Shown one piece after another: positions 25,707 through 35,080 of a stretch of DNA of 64,000 nt. Source of the stretch: Microcoleus sp. FACHB-68 (GTDB taxonomy: Bacteria; Cyanobacteriota; Cyanobacteriia; Cyanobacteriales; Oscillatoriaceae). The notes beneath the pieces are model-generated. The model saw only the letters and a program-made list of their open reading frames with translations, had not been told where the DNA came from and ran no database searches. The stretch covers positions 186,001 to 250,000 of the forward strand of contig NZ_JACJOT010000009.1 in NCBI RefSeq assembly GCF_014695715.1, read 5' to 3'. Position numbers and translations under genes: made by a program. Within the stretch, counting starts at the first letter, position 1; every line of letters begins with the position of its first letter.

Positions 25707-26817
25707 TTTGAAAGTAATTTTCTACAATTTGCACGATGCGTTCGGCGGCATGACCATCTCCGAAAGGATTAACAGCCGTTGCCATTGCTTGATAAGCAAC
25801 GGGATCGCCTAGCAATTCCGTTGCAGCACCGGCAATGCGATCACAATCGGTGCCAACCAGTTTAGCGGTGCCGGCAGCGATTGCTTCGGGTCTTTCTGTG
25901 GTTTCTCGTAACACTAAAACAGGCTTACCTAATGCCGGTGCTTCTTCTTGCAATCCCCCAGAATCCGTCAGCAGCAAATAGCAGCGTTGAATTGCTCCCA
26001 CGAGTTCTGCATAATCTAGGGGTTCTGTCAGGAAAACTCTGGGATGCTTACCTAAAAGCGCCTGTAGCGGTTCTCTGACGGTGGGATTGCGGTGCAGGGG
26101 CAACAGCAAAGCCGTATCTTCAAAGGTGTCTAAAATTTGCAGGAATCCTTTGGCAATTCCTTCAAGGGGTTCTCCCCAATTTTCCCGCCGGTGGACGGTT
26201 GCCAGCAGTGTGCGGTATTTATTCCAATCTAAACCGGCAATCTCGCAAGCCGGTTGGCGCTTCGCCACGGTTAGCAGCGCATCAATGACGGTGTTGCCGG
26301 TTTGGTGAATTTCACCCGTAACCCCTGATCGGCGCAGGTTTTCCACCGCGAGTGAAGTGGGGGCAAAGTGCAGTTGCGCTAACTGAGAAATTAAGCGCCG
26401 ATTTGCTTCTTCTGGATAGGGATTTAATAAATCATCGGTTCGCAAGCCGGCTTCTACATGACCGATGGGAATTTGCTGGTAAAAGGCAGCAAGGCTGGCA
26501 GCAAACGCCGTCGTGGTATCTCCTTGCACGATTACGAGTTGGGGCCTATTCTCTTGAAAAAAGGCTTCGAGTCCCTGTAAACTGCGGCAGGTAATATCGG
26601 TGAGGGTTTGCCCGTGTTGCATGATAGCCAGATCGTGATCAGCATTCAAATCGAACAGTTGCATCACCTGATCGACCATTTCTCGATGTTGGCCGGTTAA
26701 AACCACCCGTGTGTCAAAATGGGGGGAACGTCTAAATTGCTGGATTGCCGGTGCTAATTTAATCGCTTCAGGACGGGTTCCCAGAGTGATACAGACTTGA
26801 ATAGGAAACTTGGGCAT
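25690..26817 (-). CDS. wecB: UDP-N-acetylglucosamine 2-epimerase (non-hydrolysing)
   Basis: About 375 residues with the epimerase signatures: VCITLGTRPEAIKLAP at the N-terminus, GHVEAGLRTDD, the histidine block TVHRREN, and LTDSGGLQEEAPALGKPVL with ETTERPEA. It converts UDP-GlcNAc to UDP-ManNAc for cell-surface polysaccharide. The ATG at 26815-26817 (MPKFPIQVCIT) is preferred over one 13 codons upstream. Its stop lies inside the CACTCAG heptamer array, so the last codons are shaped by that repeat. No other sugar gene is adjacent. Confidence 0.95.
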   Translation of the reverse strand: MPKFPIQVCITLGTRPEAIKLAPAIQQFRRSPHFDTRVVLTGQHREMVDQVMQLFDLNADHDLAIMQHGQTLTDITCRSLQGLEAFFQENRPQLVIVQGDTTTAFAASLAAFYQQIPIGHVEAGLRTDDLLNPYPEEANRRLISQLAQLHFAPTSLAVENLRRSGVTGEIHQTGNTVIDALLTVAKRQPACEIAGLDWNKYRTLLATVHRRENWGEPLEGIAKGFLQILDTFEDTALLLPLHRNPTVREPLQALLGKHPRVFLTEPLDYAELVGAIQRCYLLLTDSGGLQEEAPALGKPVLVLRETTERPEAIAAGTAKLVGTDCDRIAGAATELLGDPVAYQAMATAVNPFGDGHAAERIVQIVENYFQISAES

Positions 26818-27249
26818 TGCAGTTGATTTGACAAGTTTGAGACAGGGTGATTGCAAGCGCAGCTATACAAACAAAGACCACCTGCGTGATCTTAAGAATT
26901 GTAGCCGGCGCGGACGGATGTTAAAATCGCCTGGGATATTTAATCCCAAAATTTATCCCTGCATTCAGGAACTTCTGTAACAGAAAAAATCAGGCTATAA
27001 ATTTTTATTTAATTTGATTCGTTTCGTTTATAATATTTTAAATTTTTATTTTGTAAAATTGTCCGCAGCAAGCCGGTGGAAAGATAATTTTATAAAAACT
27101 TTTAATTTTAATTCCCTCCAATTTAAACAGCATTATAGCAGTTTTCAGTTGTATGGAGGTGTTAACGTAGTAGGGACTTCCCTGCTGGAAAGCCCCTAGA
27201 GAGATTATTACACGCCTGTATTAAATAGCAACAGATGCCTTTGGTCTAA
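26818..27249. other. AT-rich intergenic stretch with a weak hairpin
   Basis: About 430 bases, very AT-rich at 26990-27140. A stem of 11 bp with two G-U pairs and a four-base loop lies at about 27172-27197, some 50 bases beyond the stop of the giant minus-strand gene. It lacks a U-tract, so it is only a possible 3' end structure. No gene is apparent. Confidence 0.4.
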
Positions 27250-30200
27250 CTACACTTGGGCAAAATCATTGACAGTGATCAAGCCGGCTTGCACTCCAGT
27301 TAAAGAAGCAAGAAGTTCATCACCGGCACTAATCAAAGCAGCATTATTACCCGAAGTAATCGTGAGATTTGCGAAGGTTAAACCGGCACTTAAACTCAGC
27401 AAATCTTCCCCATCTGTAAAATCGGCAATCGTATCACTGCCGGCACCCGATTTCAGCACAAAACGATCATTGCCGGCACCGCCAGTCAGGATATCATTAC
27501 CCAAATCCCCGGCGAGTACATCATCCCCATTACCGCCAGTCAGAAAATCATTTTCCTGACCCCCACAAAGGCTATCATTCCCATCCCCACCATCAAGGGT
27601 ATCACTGCCAATATTCCCGTAAAGCGAATCATCACCCAATTCACCATTGAGCAAGTCATTACCAACATTCCCAATTAACGTGTCATTATCTTTGCCACCG
27701 TAGAGATTATCATCGCCTTCACAGCCATCCATAATGTCATCGCCGGCATTACCAAAGACACTATCATTTCCTTCCCCGCCACAAAGGGTATCATTGCCGA
27801 TATCACCGAGTAAGATATCGTTGCCGGCATCCCCTTTCAGTATGTCGTTATCCTTACCGCCAAAAATTGTATCGTTGCTGTCGCCGCCATCAATAAAATC
27901 AGCGCCAACATTACCGAATAGCAGATCGTTGCCGGCACCGCCAAGAATAATATCGTTTCCGATATCACCTAAAAGGATATCCTCACCATTTCCACCCAAC
28001 AAAGCATCATGATCTTTGCCGCCAAAAATCGTATCGTTGCCATCTTCCCCCTCGATGAAATCATCGTTTTTGTTGCCAAACAATAAATCATTGCTGGCAC
28101 CGCCATTGAGGGTATCATTACCCATATAACCGATGACAAAATCATCGCCATCTCCTCCCAGAATCGCATCTGCATCTTGACCGCCAAAAGCGGTATCATT
28201 GCCGCCACCGGCATCCATGTAATCAGAGCCAAAATTGTTAAATAGTGAGTCATCGCCATCACCGCCATAAACATTATCATTGCCTTCGTATGCAAAGATA
28301 ATGTCATTACCGCCTTCACCATAAAACGCTTCGCCGTAAAGACTTCCCAGCAAATGATCTACGCCGTTGCTGCCATTGAAATTGCTTTCAACAACATTAG
28401 GAATGATGCTGCCGGCAACTAAATTTGGTGTGGGGAAAAGATCACAAAGGCAACTGGTGTCGATGGGTGCCGGTTCAGGTTCAGTCGGTTCAGGTTCAGC
28501 CGGCTCAGGTTCAGCCGGCTCAGGTTCAGTCGGTTCAGGTTCAGTCGGTTCAGGTTCAGCCGGTTCAGGAGCACTCACCGCCAAATTAAAGCGATCACCG
28601 ACACTCGCGCCGGCAGCATCCTTAACCGTTACCAAAATATCAAACGTTGCCTCTGTCCCTTCGGGGGGTGTTCCGGATATCGTGCGTGTTTGTGCATCAA
28701 AACTCAACCATGCCGGTAAGGGAGTGCCATCCGCCAGCGTCAACGCATAAGTCAACGCATCCCCATCCGCATCAACAAAGGTATTTTCAGCAAACGTATA
28801 ACTAAAAACTGTCCCCGCCGTCGCTGTACGATCTGAAATTGGCGTTGCCACTGCTGGCGCAGTATTGGGAGTAGTGTTAACCGTTAAAGAAAACACATCA
28901 CTGGCACTTGCCACACCATCTGATGCGGATACTTTTACATTAATTGTCCCTAAATTATTCGGTGCCGGTGTTCCTGAAAACGTGCGCGTTGTCGGGTTAA
29001 AGCTTAACCAGCTTGGTAAAGCACTGCCATTTTCTAAACTAGCGCTGTAAGTCAGGGTACCGCCATCAACATCCGTGAAAGTATTCTCGGCAATCGTGAA
29101 ATTAAAGCCGGCATTTTGCGTTGCACTTTGGTCATTAATAATTGCCAATAATGTTGGCGGATCGTTGACTGCGCTAAGACTTAAGTTAACCGTCCCGCCG
29201 GCAGCCGAGTAAGCGCTGCCATCAAAGCCATTCCAATTAAAGCTTGTGCTGCCGTTAAAATTGGCAGATGGAGTGAAGGAAAGATTGCTTAAAGAAGCTA
29301 ACGCAATTTCTTGATTGGCTATGACAGCCGTGCCATTTAAACTTAAGCTGCCATTAGCCGGCAATGTCACAATCTGAATTTTTGTTAAACTGTTGCCATC
29401 AATATCGCTAAAGGCACCCGTAAAATCAGCCCCAGTAAAAGTAATAGCGGTGTCTTCAGTGCCGGTTTTATTGATATTTATAACCGTCGGCGGATTGTCG
29501 TTATCAGTAACGCTGACATTAACCGAATTAATCGCCAGCGTTGTAGGATAATTGCTATCTGGGCTATTTGTAATCGCGTGGGTAATCGTGCCGACATGAG
29601 CGCCTTCACTGACAATAGAATCATCGACAGCACGTACCGTAATTGTTTGGACAGTGAGATCGCTACGAGTGAAGGTTAGAGTGTTGGAAAACGTGGTTCC
29701 ATCCAAACTAATTTGGGTTTGCGAATCGGCGATAGCTGTAATTTCTACAGAGCCGGTGGGAATTGTATTTAAGGCAATTTGGTAACTGTCGGTAACTCCC
29801 CTTTCTGCAACAGAGGTGATGCCATCCGATTGAGTAATTGTAATGCCAGGACTATCGTTATCGGTATTGGTGACATTAATATCAGGTGCATTTAAACCGT
29901 TATACTTGGCATCAGTGCTAACAGCACCGGCTGTGATAATTTGATAGGCAACTTCCCCCTCAGCATTAAGATCATCTTGCCCTGTAATCGTGACAGTTTG
30001 AGGGGTATTCCAGTTAGTGGAATTAAATGTCATCGATGAAGTGACAGTTCCTTCAGCGGTGTTGGTGCTACTTAAAGCAATAGTGACATCAGCGGTGGGT
30101 TGAGTATTAAGTGCAATGGTAAAAGTTGCCGTTCCCCCAGCTTCAGTGGTGTTGAGGGTGACACCGGCAGGAGTAATGGTAAAGCCTGCCGTATCGTCAT

Positions 30201-32553
30201 TGGTAATCGTTGTGGCGGCAGGCGTGGTGATGGGAATTGTTGCTTGGAAACCGACAGGTGCAGTAGGGGAAGAAAGAGAAATTTGTACGGTTTCGTTCTC
30301 TTCATCCACAACATCGCCGACAACATCCAGGGTAATGGTTGCAGTTGTCGCACCGGCAGCAAAATTAACGGTATTGGCAGTATTGGTAATGTCGGTGCCG
30401 GCAATTTGTATGTTGCTGTAATCTGCGTTATTGCTAGCGGTGCCGGCTAAGTCAAAATTGACGCTGCTAGCTTGATCTGTTCGGCCTGTGCGGGTAATGG
30501 TATAGGTGATGGCAGTGGTATTGCCGGTATTTCCTTCCACGACTGTGGGGGTGCCGGCGGCGATGGCATAGTTGATATCATTATCTTCAATGGTTAGCGT
30601 GGCGGTGCTATTGGGCGAAACCCTTACCTCGTCACTCGTCGTGTGAGTGAGAGTAACTTGCACCGTTTCACCCGGATCGATAACCGTATCATTGATGGGA
30701 ACAACGTTAATAATGGCAGCGGTTTCCCCGGCGGCAAAGGAAACAGTTCCGGATAAGGCGGTGTAGTCGGTGCCACTGGAGGCAGTACCCGCTACCGTGT
30801 AAGATACCGTGATGCCTCCATCCGTTGCCGGTTCGCTGAGGGTGACGATAAAGCTGCCGACTGTCCCGGCTTCTGTTGGAGAAGTGCCGGCACTGATGCT
30901 GACGGTGGGTTCGTTTTCGTAGTAGCGAATTATGCCGTCAGCTGCCCCAACAAAGGCGTCTAAATCACCGTCGCCGTCAATATCGGCTAATGTGGGGGAC
31001 GCACCAGACCCCACATCCGTGAGGTTGAAGGCGTTGGCTTGAGGGTTCGCAAAGGCTGGGTTGAGGGCGGTGCCGATATTCTCGTAGTAGTACGTGTTGC
31101 CATCCCATGCCCCAACAAAGGCGTCTAAATCGCCATCGCCGTCAATATCGGTTAAGGTGGGGGACGCACCCTCCCCCCCCACATTGGTGAGGTTGAAGGC
31201 GTTGGCTTGAGGGTTCGCAAAGGCTGGGTTGAGGGCGGTGCCGATATTCTCGTAGTAGTACGTGTTGCCATCCTGTGCCCCAACAAAGGCGTCTAAATCG
31301 CCATCGCCGTCAATATCGGCAAAGGTGGGGGAGGCAGAATACCCCACATCCGTGAGGTTGAAGGGGTTGGCTTGAGGGTTCGCAAAGGCTGGGTTGAGGG
31401 CGGTGCCGGTATTCTGGTAGTAGTACGTGTTGCCCAACGATTCCCCAACAAAGGCGTCTAAATCGCCGTCGCCGTCAATATCGGCTAAGGTGGGGGACGC
31501 ATCAAGCCCCACATTGGTGAGGTTGAAGGCGTTGGCTTGAGGGTTCGCAAAGGCTGGGTTGAGGGCGGTGCCGGTATTCTCGTAGTAGTACGTGTTGCCA
31601 TCCCATACCCCAACAAAGGCGTCTAAATCGCCATCGCCGTCAATATCGGCTAATGTGGGGGACGCATCAGACCCCACATGGGTGAGGTTGAAGGCGTTGG
31701 GTGGGGGGGCAGCAAAGGCTGGGGCACTGGCGGTGCCGGTATTCTGGTAGTAGTACGTCTTGCCATCCCTTGCCCCAACAAAGGCGTCTAAATCGCTGTC
31801 GCCGTCAATATCGGCAAAGGTGGGGGACGCATGATACCCCACATCCGTGAGGTTGAAGGGGTTGGCTTGAGGGTTGGCAAAAACTGGGGCGCTGGCGCTG
31901 CCCATATTCTGGTAGTAGTACGTGTTGCGGTAATATTCCCCAACAAAGGCGTCTAAATCGCTGTCGCCGTCAATATCGGCTAAGGTGGGGACGGCCCGAT
32001 ACCCCACATTGGTGAGGTTGAAGGGGTTGGCTTGAGGGTTCGCAAAGGCTGGGGCGCTGGCGCTGCCCATATTCTGGTAGTAGTACGTGTTGCCATCCCT
32101 TGCCGCAACAAAGGCGTCTAAATCGCCGTCGCCGTCAATATCGGCAAAGGTGGGGGACGCACCAGACCCCATATAGGCGAGGTTGAAGGGGTTGGTTTGG
32201 GGGGCAGCAAAGGCTGGGTTGATGGCGGTGCCGATATTCTGGTAGTAGTACGTGTTGCCGTCATGTGCCCCAACAAAGGCGTCTAAATCGCCGTCGCCGT
32301 CAATATCGGCAAAGGTGGGGAACCCATAAAGCCCCACATTGGTGAGGTTGAAAGGGTTGGTTTGGGGGGCAGCAAAAACTGGGGCGCTGGTGGTGCCGGT
32401 ATTCTGGTAGTAGTACGTGTTGCCCAACGATTCCCCAACAAAGGCGTCTAAATCGCCGTCGCCGTCAATATCGGCAAAGGTGGGGGAGGCATTATACCCC
32501 ACATCCGTGAGGTTGAAGGGGTTGCTGAAGGTTTGTTCTTGAAAAGTTGCCAT
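27250..32553 (-). CDS. Giant secreted FG-GAP/VCBS, Calx-beta and RTX repeat protein
   Basis: A 1767-residue mosaic protein. Residues of about 5-545 are ten FG-GAP/VCBS-type units of 53-55 residues, each with DIDGDGDLDAFVG, which is a calcium-binding DxDxDG loop of a likely beta-propeller. About 550-900 are Calx-beta domains with EDND/NDD ends. About 1000-1330 are a cadherin-like and two putative-Ig (He_PIG) domains. A (E-P-E-P-T/A) linker follows, then some 17 RTX nonapeptides (GGxGNDxxxG) and a C-terminal FADLT/DFAQV-type type I secretion end. There is no N-terminal signal peptide, as expected for type I export. Calcium-dependent adhesin or surface fibre is the likely role. No transporter genes are nearby. 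Confidence 0.9.
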   Translation of the reverse strand: MATFQEQTFSNPFNLTDVGYNASPTFADIDGDGDLDAFVGESLGNTYYYQNTGTTSAPVFAAPQTNPFNLTNVGLYGFPTFADIDGDGDLDAFVGAHDGNTYYYQNIGTAINPAFAAPQTNPFNLAYMGSGASPTFADIDGDGDLDAFVAARDGNTYYYQNMGSASAPAFANPQANPFNLTNVGYRAVPTLADIDGDSDLDAFVGEYYRNTYYYQNMGSASAPVFANPQANPFNLTDVGYHASPTFADIDGDSDLDAFVGARDGKTYYYQNTGTASAPAFAAPPPNAFNLTHVGSDASPTLADIDGDGDLDAFVGVWDGNTYYYENTGTALNPAFANPQANAFNLTNVGLDASPTLADIDGDGDLDAFVGESLGNTYYYQNTGTALNPAFANPQANPFNLTDVGYSASPTFADIDGDGDLDAFVGAQDGNTYYYENIGTALNPAFANPQANAFNLTNVGGEGASPTLTDIDGDGDLDAFVGAWDGNTYYYENIGTALNPAFANPQANAFNLTDVGSGASPTLADIDGDGDLDAFVGAADGIIRYYENEPTVSISAGTSPTEAGTVGSFIVTLSEPATDGGITVSYTVAGTASSGTDYTALSGTVSFAAGETAAIINVVPINDTVIDPGETVQVTLTHTTSDEVRVSPNSTATLTIEDNDINYAIAAGTPTVVEGNTGNTTAITYTITRTGRTDQASSVNFDLAGTASNNADYSNIQIAGTDITNTANTVNFAAGATTATITLDVVGDVVDEENETVQISLSSPTAPVGFQATIPITTPAATTITNDDTAGFTITPAGVTLNTTEAGGTATFTIALNTQPTADVTIALSSTNTAEGTVTSSMTFNSTNWNTPQTVTITGQDDLNAEGEVAYQIITAGAVSTDAKYNGLNAPDINVTNTDNDSPGITITQSDGITSVAERGVTDSYQIALNTIPTGSVEITAIADSQTQISLDGTTFSNTLTFTRSDLTVQTITVRAVDDSIVSEGAHVGTITHAITNSPDSNYPTTLAINSVNVSVTDNDNPPTVININKTGTEDTAITFTGADFTGAFSDIDGNSLTKIQIVTLPANGSLSLNGTAVIANQEIALASLSNLSFTPSANFNGSTSFNWNGFDGSAYSAAGGTVNLSLSAVNDPPTLLAIINDQSATQNAGFNFTIAENTFTDVDGGTLTYSASLENGSALPSWLSFNPTTRTFSGTPAPNNLGTINVKVSASDGVASASDVFSLTVNTTPNTAPAVATPISDRTATAGTVFSYTFAENTFVDADGDALTYALTLADGTPLPAWLSFDAQTRTISGTPPEGTEATFDILVTVKDAAGASVGDRFNLAVSAPEPAEPEPTEPEPTEPEPAEPEPAEPEPTEPEPAPIDTSCLCDLFPTPNLVAGSIIPNVVESNFNGSNGVDHLLGSLYGEAFYGEGGNDIIFAYEGNDNVYGGDGDDSLFNNFGSDYMDAGGGNDTAFGGQDADAILGGDGDDFVIGYMGNDTLNGGASNDLLFGNKNDDFIEGEDGNDTIFGGKDHDALLGGNGEDILLGDIGNDIILGGAGNDLLFGNVGADFIDGGDSNDTIFGGKDNDILKGDAGNDILLGDIGNDTLCGGEGNDSVFGNAGDDIMDGCEGDDNLYGGKDNDTLIGNVGNDLLNGELGDDSLYGNIGSDTLDGGDGNDSLCGGQENDFLTGGNGDDVLAGDLGNDILTGGAGNDRFVLKSGAGSDTIADFTDGEDLLSLSAGLTFANLTITSGNNAALISAGDELLASLTGVQAGLITVNDFAQV
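28470..28572. repeat. 12-base minisatellite encoding the E-P-(A/T)-E-P linker
   Basis: GGTTCAGTC/GGTTCAGCC units of 12 bases are repeated about eight times within the giant repeat protein. Because the unit is a multiple of three, gain or loss of copies changes only linker length. Two variants (GTC and GCC) alternate, giving Thr and Ala. Confidence 0.8.
30960..32540. repeat. Ten tandem DNA repeats of about 160 bases encoding the VCBS units
   Basis: The 5' third of the giant gene consists of ten units of about 159-165 bases, each containing TCGCCGTCAATATCGG and CCAACAAAGGCGTCTAAAT almost unchanged. The short sequence differences are concentrated in the VGxxDG loop. Identity at the DNA level suggests recent expansion or continuing homogenisation between units. 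Confidence 0.85.
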
Positions 32554-32683
32554 TTTTAGTTTCTCCTCATTACGTTTTGCAGACTTTCTTTGATAGACCT
32601 CGGCTATTTTTCTCTGCCGGCCTGTGTTTAAACTTGCTTAAATGAGTGCCGGCATTCACTGCAAAAAGTTAAATAAGGTTCGA

Positions 32684-32726
32684 TTCGGCAGTATATTAGG
32701 GTAAAAAACCCTAATATACTGCCGAA
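32684..32726. repeat. Perfect 19-bp stem inverted repeat
   Basis: The arms TTCGGCAGTATATTAGGGT and ACCCTAATATACTGCCGAA enclose AAAAA. Neither strand has a U-tract after the stem, so it is not a standard terminator. TTCGAT flanks both sides (32679-32684 and 32729-32734). It may be a minute mobile element, a recombination site or a processed RNA hairpin. Confidence 0.75.
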
Positions 32727-33124
32727 CATTCGATTAAATGTAGATGCCTATCTGTCTAAATTTAATCTGACTAAAAATACTCGGTTAAATCGGTAAGGGG
32801 TGAAAGTAAAGTTAATTTATGAGAACAGAACCAGTCGAGGAAATGAGGAAAGCCAATGATTTTCATGGCTAAAGAGGTTTTTGAGGTTGGATTTGGTTGC
32901 TGCACTGCTTAAAAGAATCTCCCAAAAGCGTGATGTGCATTAACTTTTTTGTGACACACCTGTTTGTGGCACACGCGCGATGTCTACGCTAACTTATTAA
33001 AATCCGTACGTCCACTATTGACAAAATTAAAAAATATGTTAATTCATTAACAAGTATGTATTTTATGCTTTTATGTTTGGCTCTCTTTTATCACCGGCAC
33101 TCAATCCCACCCATCAAGATCGCA

Positions 33125-33180
33125 AAAACCCTGGCTGGGCGAGAGATTGCTTCATCTCCACTTCCCAGAACCAGGGTTTT
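33125..33180 (-). terminator. Terminator of the methyltransferase gene
   Basis: Stem AAAACCCTGG/CCAGGGTTTT (33125-33134 with 33171-33180), extended by an inner CTGGG/CCCAG pairing. Read on the minus strand it ends in TTTTTGCG, about 30 bases after the methyltransferase stop. Confidence 0.75.
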
Positions 33181-33207
33181 CAAACTTATGCTAAAAAAGC
33201 TTAATAC

Positions 33208-34122
33208 TTAAGCTTTAGCAATGATAGTGCGGTGACGAGGACTGTTCGGTGTAATGGTTGGCGCTTCAAAACCGGCATCTATCAATGTTTGCTCAATGTC
33301 TAAAGCAAAATACTCATCCAAATAAGGCTCAGTGCTTTTGAGCAATGTCAAAATGTAAGGCGGCATTTTGCCATAGATTTCTGACTTTGGATTCATATCC
33401 ATAATTGCCAAATGACCGCCCGGACGCAACAACCGGCGAGCTTCTTTGAAAATCTGCATCGTTACGGTTTGCGGCAGTTCATGACACATTAAAAAGGTGG
33501 AAACGAGATCATAAGAAGCGGTGGGTAAGCCGGTGCTTTCTGCCCCAGCATGAACCCAATTAATATCACTATGACGCTGCTGCGAACGCAGGTTTGCAAT
33601 TGCTAGAAAATAAGGGGATAAATCCACACCCGTAAAATTTGCTTGGGGGAAAATTTCTTGCAGAGCAAACGTACTCATCCCCACACTGCAACCGAGATCC
33701 ACAATATTCTGCGGAGGGTTTGGTAGATGGGCTTTGAGGATGTCATGATAACTTTGGCGCAGTCTGGCATCCCCCTCAGCACCGGCATCCGGCCAAATGC
33801 CGGCGTGAACAGTCCGCGCAGCCACTTCCACTTCAGTTGCCGCCTCCCAGCACAGATCGCCTAATTCGTAGGCGTGGAATGAGCGCAAGTAATATTCTGG
33901 ATAGGAAATCTGGGGATTTTGCACCTTTGCCATTTCGGCTTCCAAGTCTTGCGAACGCAGTGCTTCTACTTCCTGGTTCCAATGCACCCCTATCCTCTCA
34001 GCCCGTTCGATCATCATCTTACGCGCTTGGTGTTTGGCTAGATTTGCCAAAGGTTTGATTGAGAGGACACCATTAACCAGGCGAGACGCTAATCCTGGTG
34101 TTGTATTTGCAGCAACAGTCAT
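33208..34122 (-). CDS. Class I SAM-dependent methyltransferase
   Basis: A 304-residue protein. The first 130 residues are helical and not part of the fold. Motif I NIVDLGCSVGMST (about 138-150) binds the glycine-rich loop of S-adenosylmethionine, then FTGVDLSPYFLAIAN and LMCHELP, and RLLRPGGHLAIMDM is the typical post-motif III strand. Substrate is unknown; the whole has the look of small-molecule or lipid methyltransferases. It is a single gene with its own terminator. Confidence 0.92.
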   Translation of the reverse strand: MTVAANTTPGLASRLVNGVLSIKPLANLAKHQARKMMIERAERIGVHWNQEVEALRSQDLEAEMAKVQNPQISYPEYYLRSFHAYELGDLCWEAATEVEVAARTVHAGIWPDAGAEGDARLRQSYHDILKAHLPNPPQNIVDLGCSVGMSTFALQEIFPQANFTGVDLSPYFLAIANLRSQQRHSDINWVHAGAESTGLPTASYDLVSTFLMCHELPQTVTMQIFKEARRLLRPGGHLAIMDMNPKSEIYGKMPPYILTLLKSTEPYLDEYFALDIEQTLIDAGFEAPTITPNSPRHRTIIAKA

Positions 34123-34293
34123 AATAGGAGGTTGTTATTGTTAGTCTTTACTGGCCTGTTTCCAAGTTTTATTTTAACGGTTAATCGTGCCGGCATGACT
34201 TATGCAAAATTGTGAAAACTTATGGCTTTAGGGGCTATTTTGGTTTTGAGAGGTTCTGTAAGCTTTCTACAAAAGTTGAGGATTTGGATTTCT

Positions 34294-34327
34294 TTAACCG
34301 CAGATAAACGCAGATAAACGCAGATAA
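34294..34327. repeat. CGCAGATAAA tandem repeat
   Basis: TTTAACCGCAGATAAACGCAG followed by ATAAACGCAGATAA gives about three ten-base units in the 307-base gap between the methyltransferase and the TerB-like gene. It is the same family as the repeats at 21.63 and 44.73 kb. Nothing else in this gap looks functional. Confidence 0.65.
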
Positions 34328-34429
34328 GGTTAAGAGTTTGGTGCTGAGATTGGAGGTTTGAAAAGGTTAGCCATTGGTTGAGTTGTAGATAATACATTCA
34401 CAAATTTATGGGCAATTTTAAATAAAAAT

Positions 34430-34876
34430 TTAACCTTTATTTTTAATTAGCATGGATTTGACCATTTGAGAAGCAACAGCATCTGGAATTTCTAACACTT
34501 CTTCTAGTTGTCGTAAAAATTCTCGTTCGCTTTCAACGAGGGTGCCATCTGCCATAACCATATTTATGGCAACGGCAAATGCGGTTTCCCGAAGTTTAGG
34601 AGGAAGGGCATCTTTAGCTGAATGAACAAGTGTATGTGCTCCTTTTTGCCTGAGTAAATCAAATAACTTTTCTAAAAGTTTGAGTCGCTGCTGGCTTGAA
34701 TATTTCTTGAAAACTTGTAGGCCGGCCATCGCAGAAACAAGACTTTGTCTTTCTTCGTCGAGCAGATAACCGTCTGCCGCGAGCGCCGCCACTGCAATTG
34801 CTGCCAGGGCTTCGGCTTGCGAAAGCGAATTAGGATCTAATTTTTGATCTCTGAATAGTTTTCTAAACAAACCCAC
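34430..34876 (-). CDS. TerB-like family protein
   Basis: A 148-residue all-helical protein of the TerB/DjlA-like fold: ALAAIAVAALAADGYLLDEER and a second half FAVAINMVMADGTLVESER each carry the acidic D-G...E metal-binding loop. The start is a GTG at 34874-34876, chosen because AAGGAG lies nine bases upstream; an out-of-frame ATG lies nearer to it. Relatives are linked to tellurite and general stress; no ter operon genes are nearby, so the role is unknown. Confidence 0.87.
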   Translation of the reverse strand: MGLFRKLFRDQKLDPNSLSQAEALAAIAVAALAADGYLLDEERQSLVSAMAGLQVFKKYSSQQRLKLLEKLFDLLRQKGAHTLVHSAKDALPPKLRETAFAVAINMVMADGTLVESEREFLRQLEEVLEIPDAVASQMVKSMLIKNKG

Positions 34877-35080
34877 TGCATTTGTCTCCTTTTATGAATT
34901 GATGCCTTGATGTCTCATTATTGTTGTTTCTGTTGCGCCACACAATAAGGCTGCTGATTTGTTCACAATAATTTTTAAAAAAGTGTGGGAATCGGAAAAG
35001 AGGGACGAGGGAAGAGTGGAAGAAATCCCTTATTCCTTTACTTTCCCCCTCTCCCACTCTCGCACTCAGCACTCTAGCGC

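Larger units (their letters stand above)
32554..33207. other. Intergenic stretch with a perfect hairpin
   Basis: About 650 bases between two minus-strand genes. At 32684-32726 lies a perfect 19-bp inverted repeat (TTCGGCAGTATATTAGGGT) with a five-base loop and the hexamer TTCGAT on both sides. The remainder is AT-rich with no coding signal. The left end should contain the start region of the giant gene; the right end contains the methyltransferase terminator. Confidence 0.6.

Noticed and set aside
27014-27199. 61-codon frame in an AT-rich gap
   Set aside because: Phe/Asn/Tyr-rich composition follows from the base composition; no ribosome-binding site.
34863-35072. 69-codon frame before the TerB-like gene
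   Set aside because: It reads through the reverse of the CACTCAG repeat and shares its end with the TerB start in another frame.
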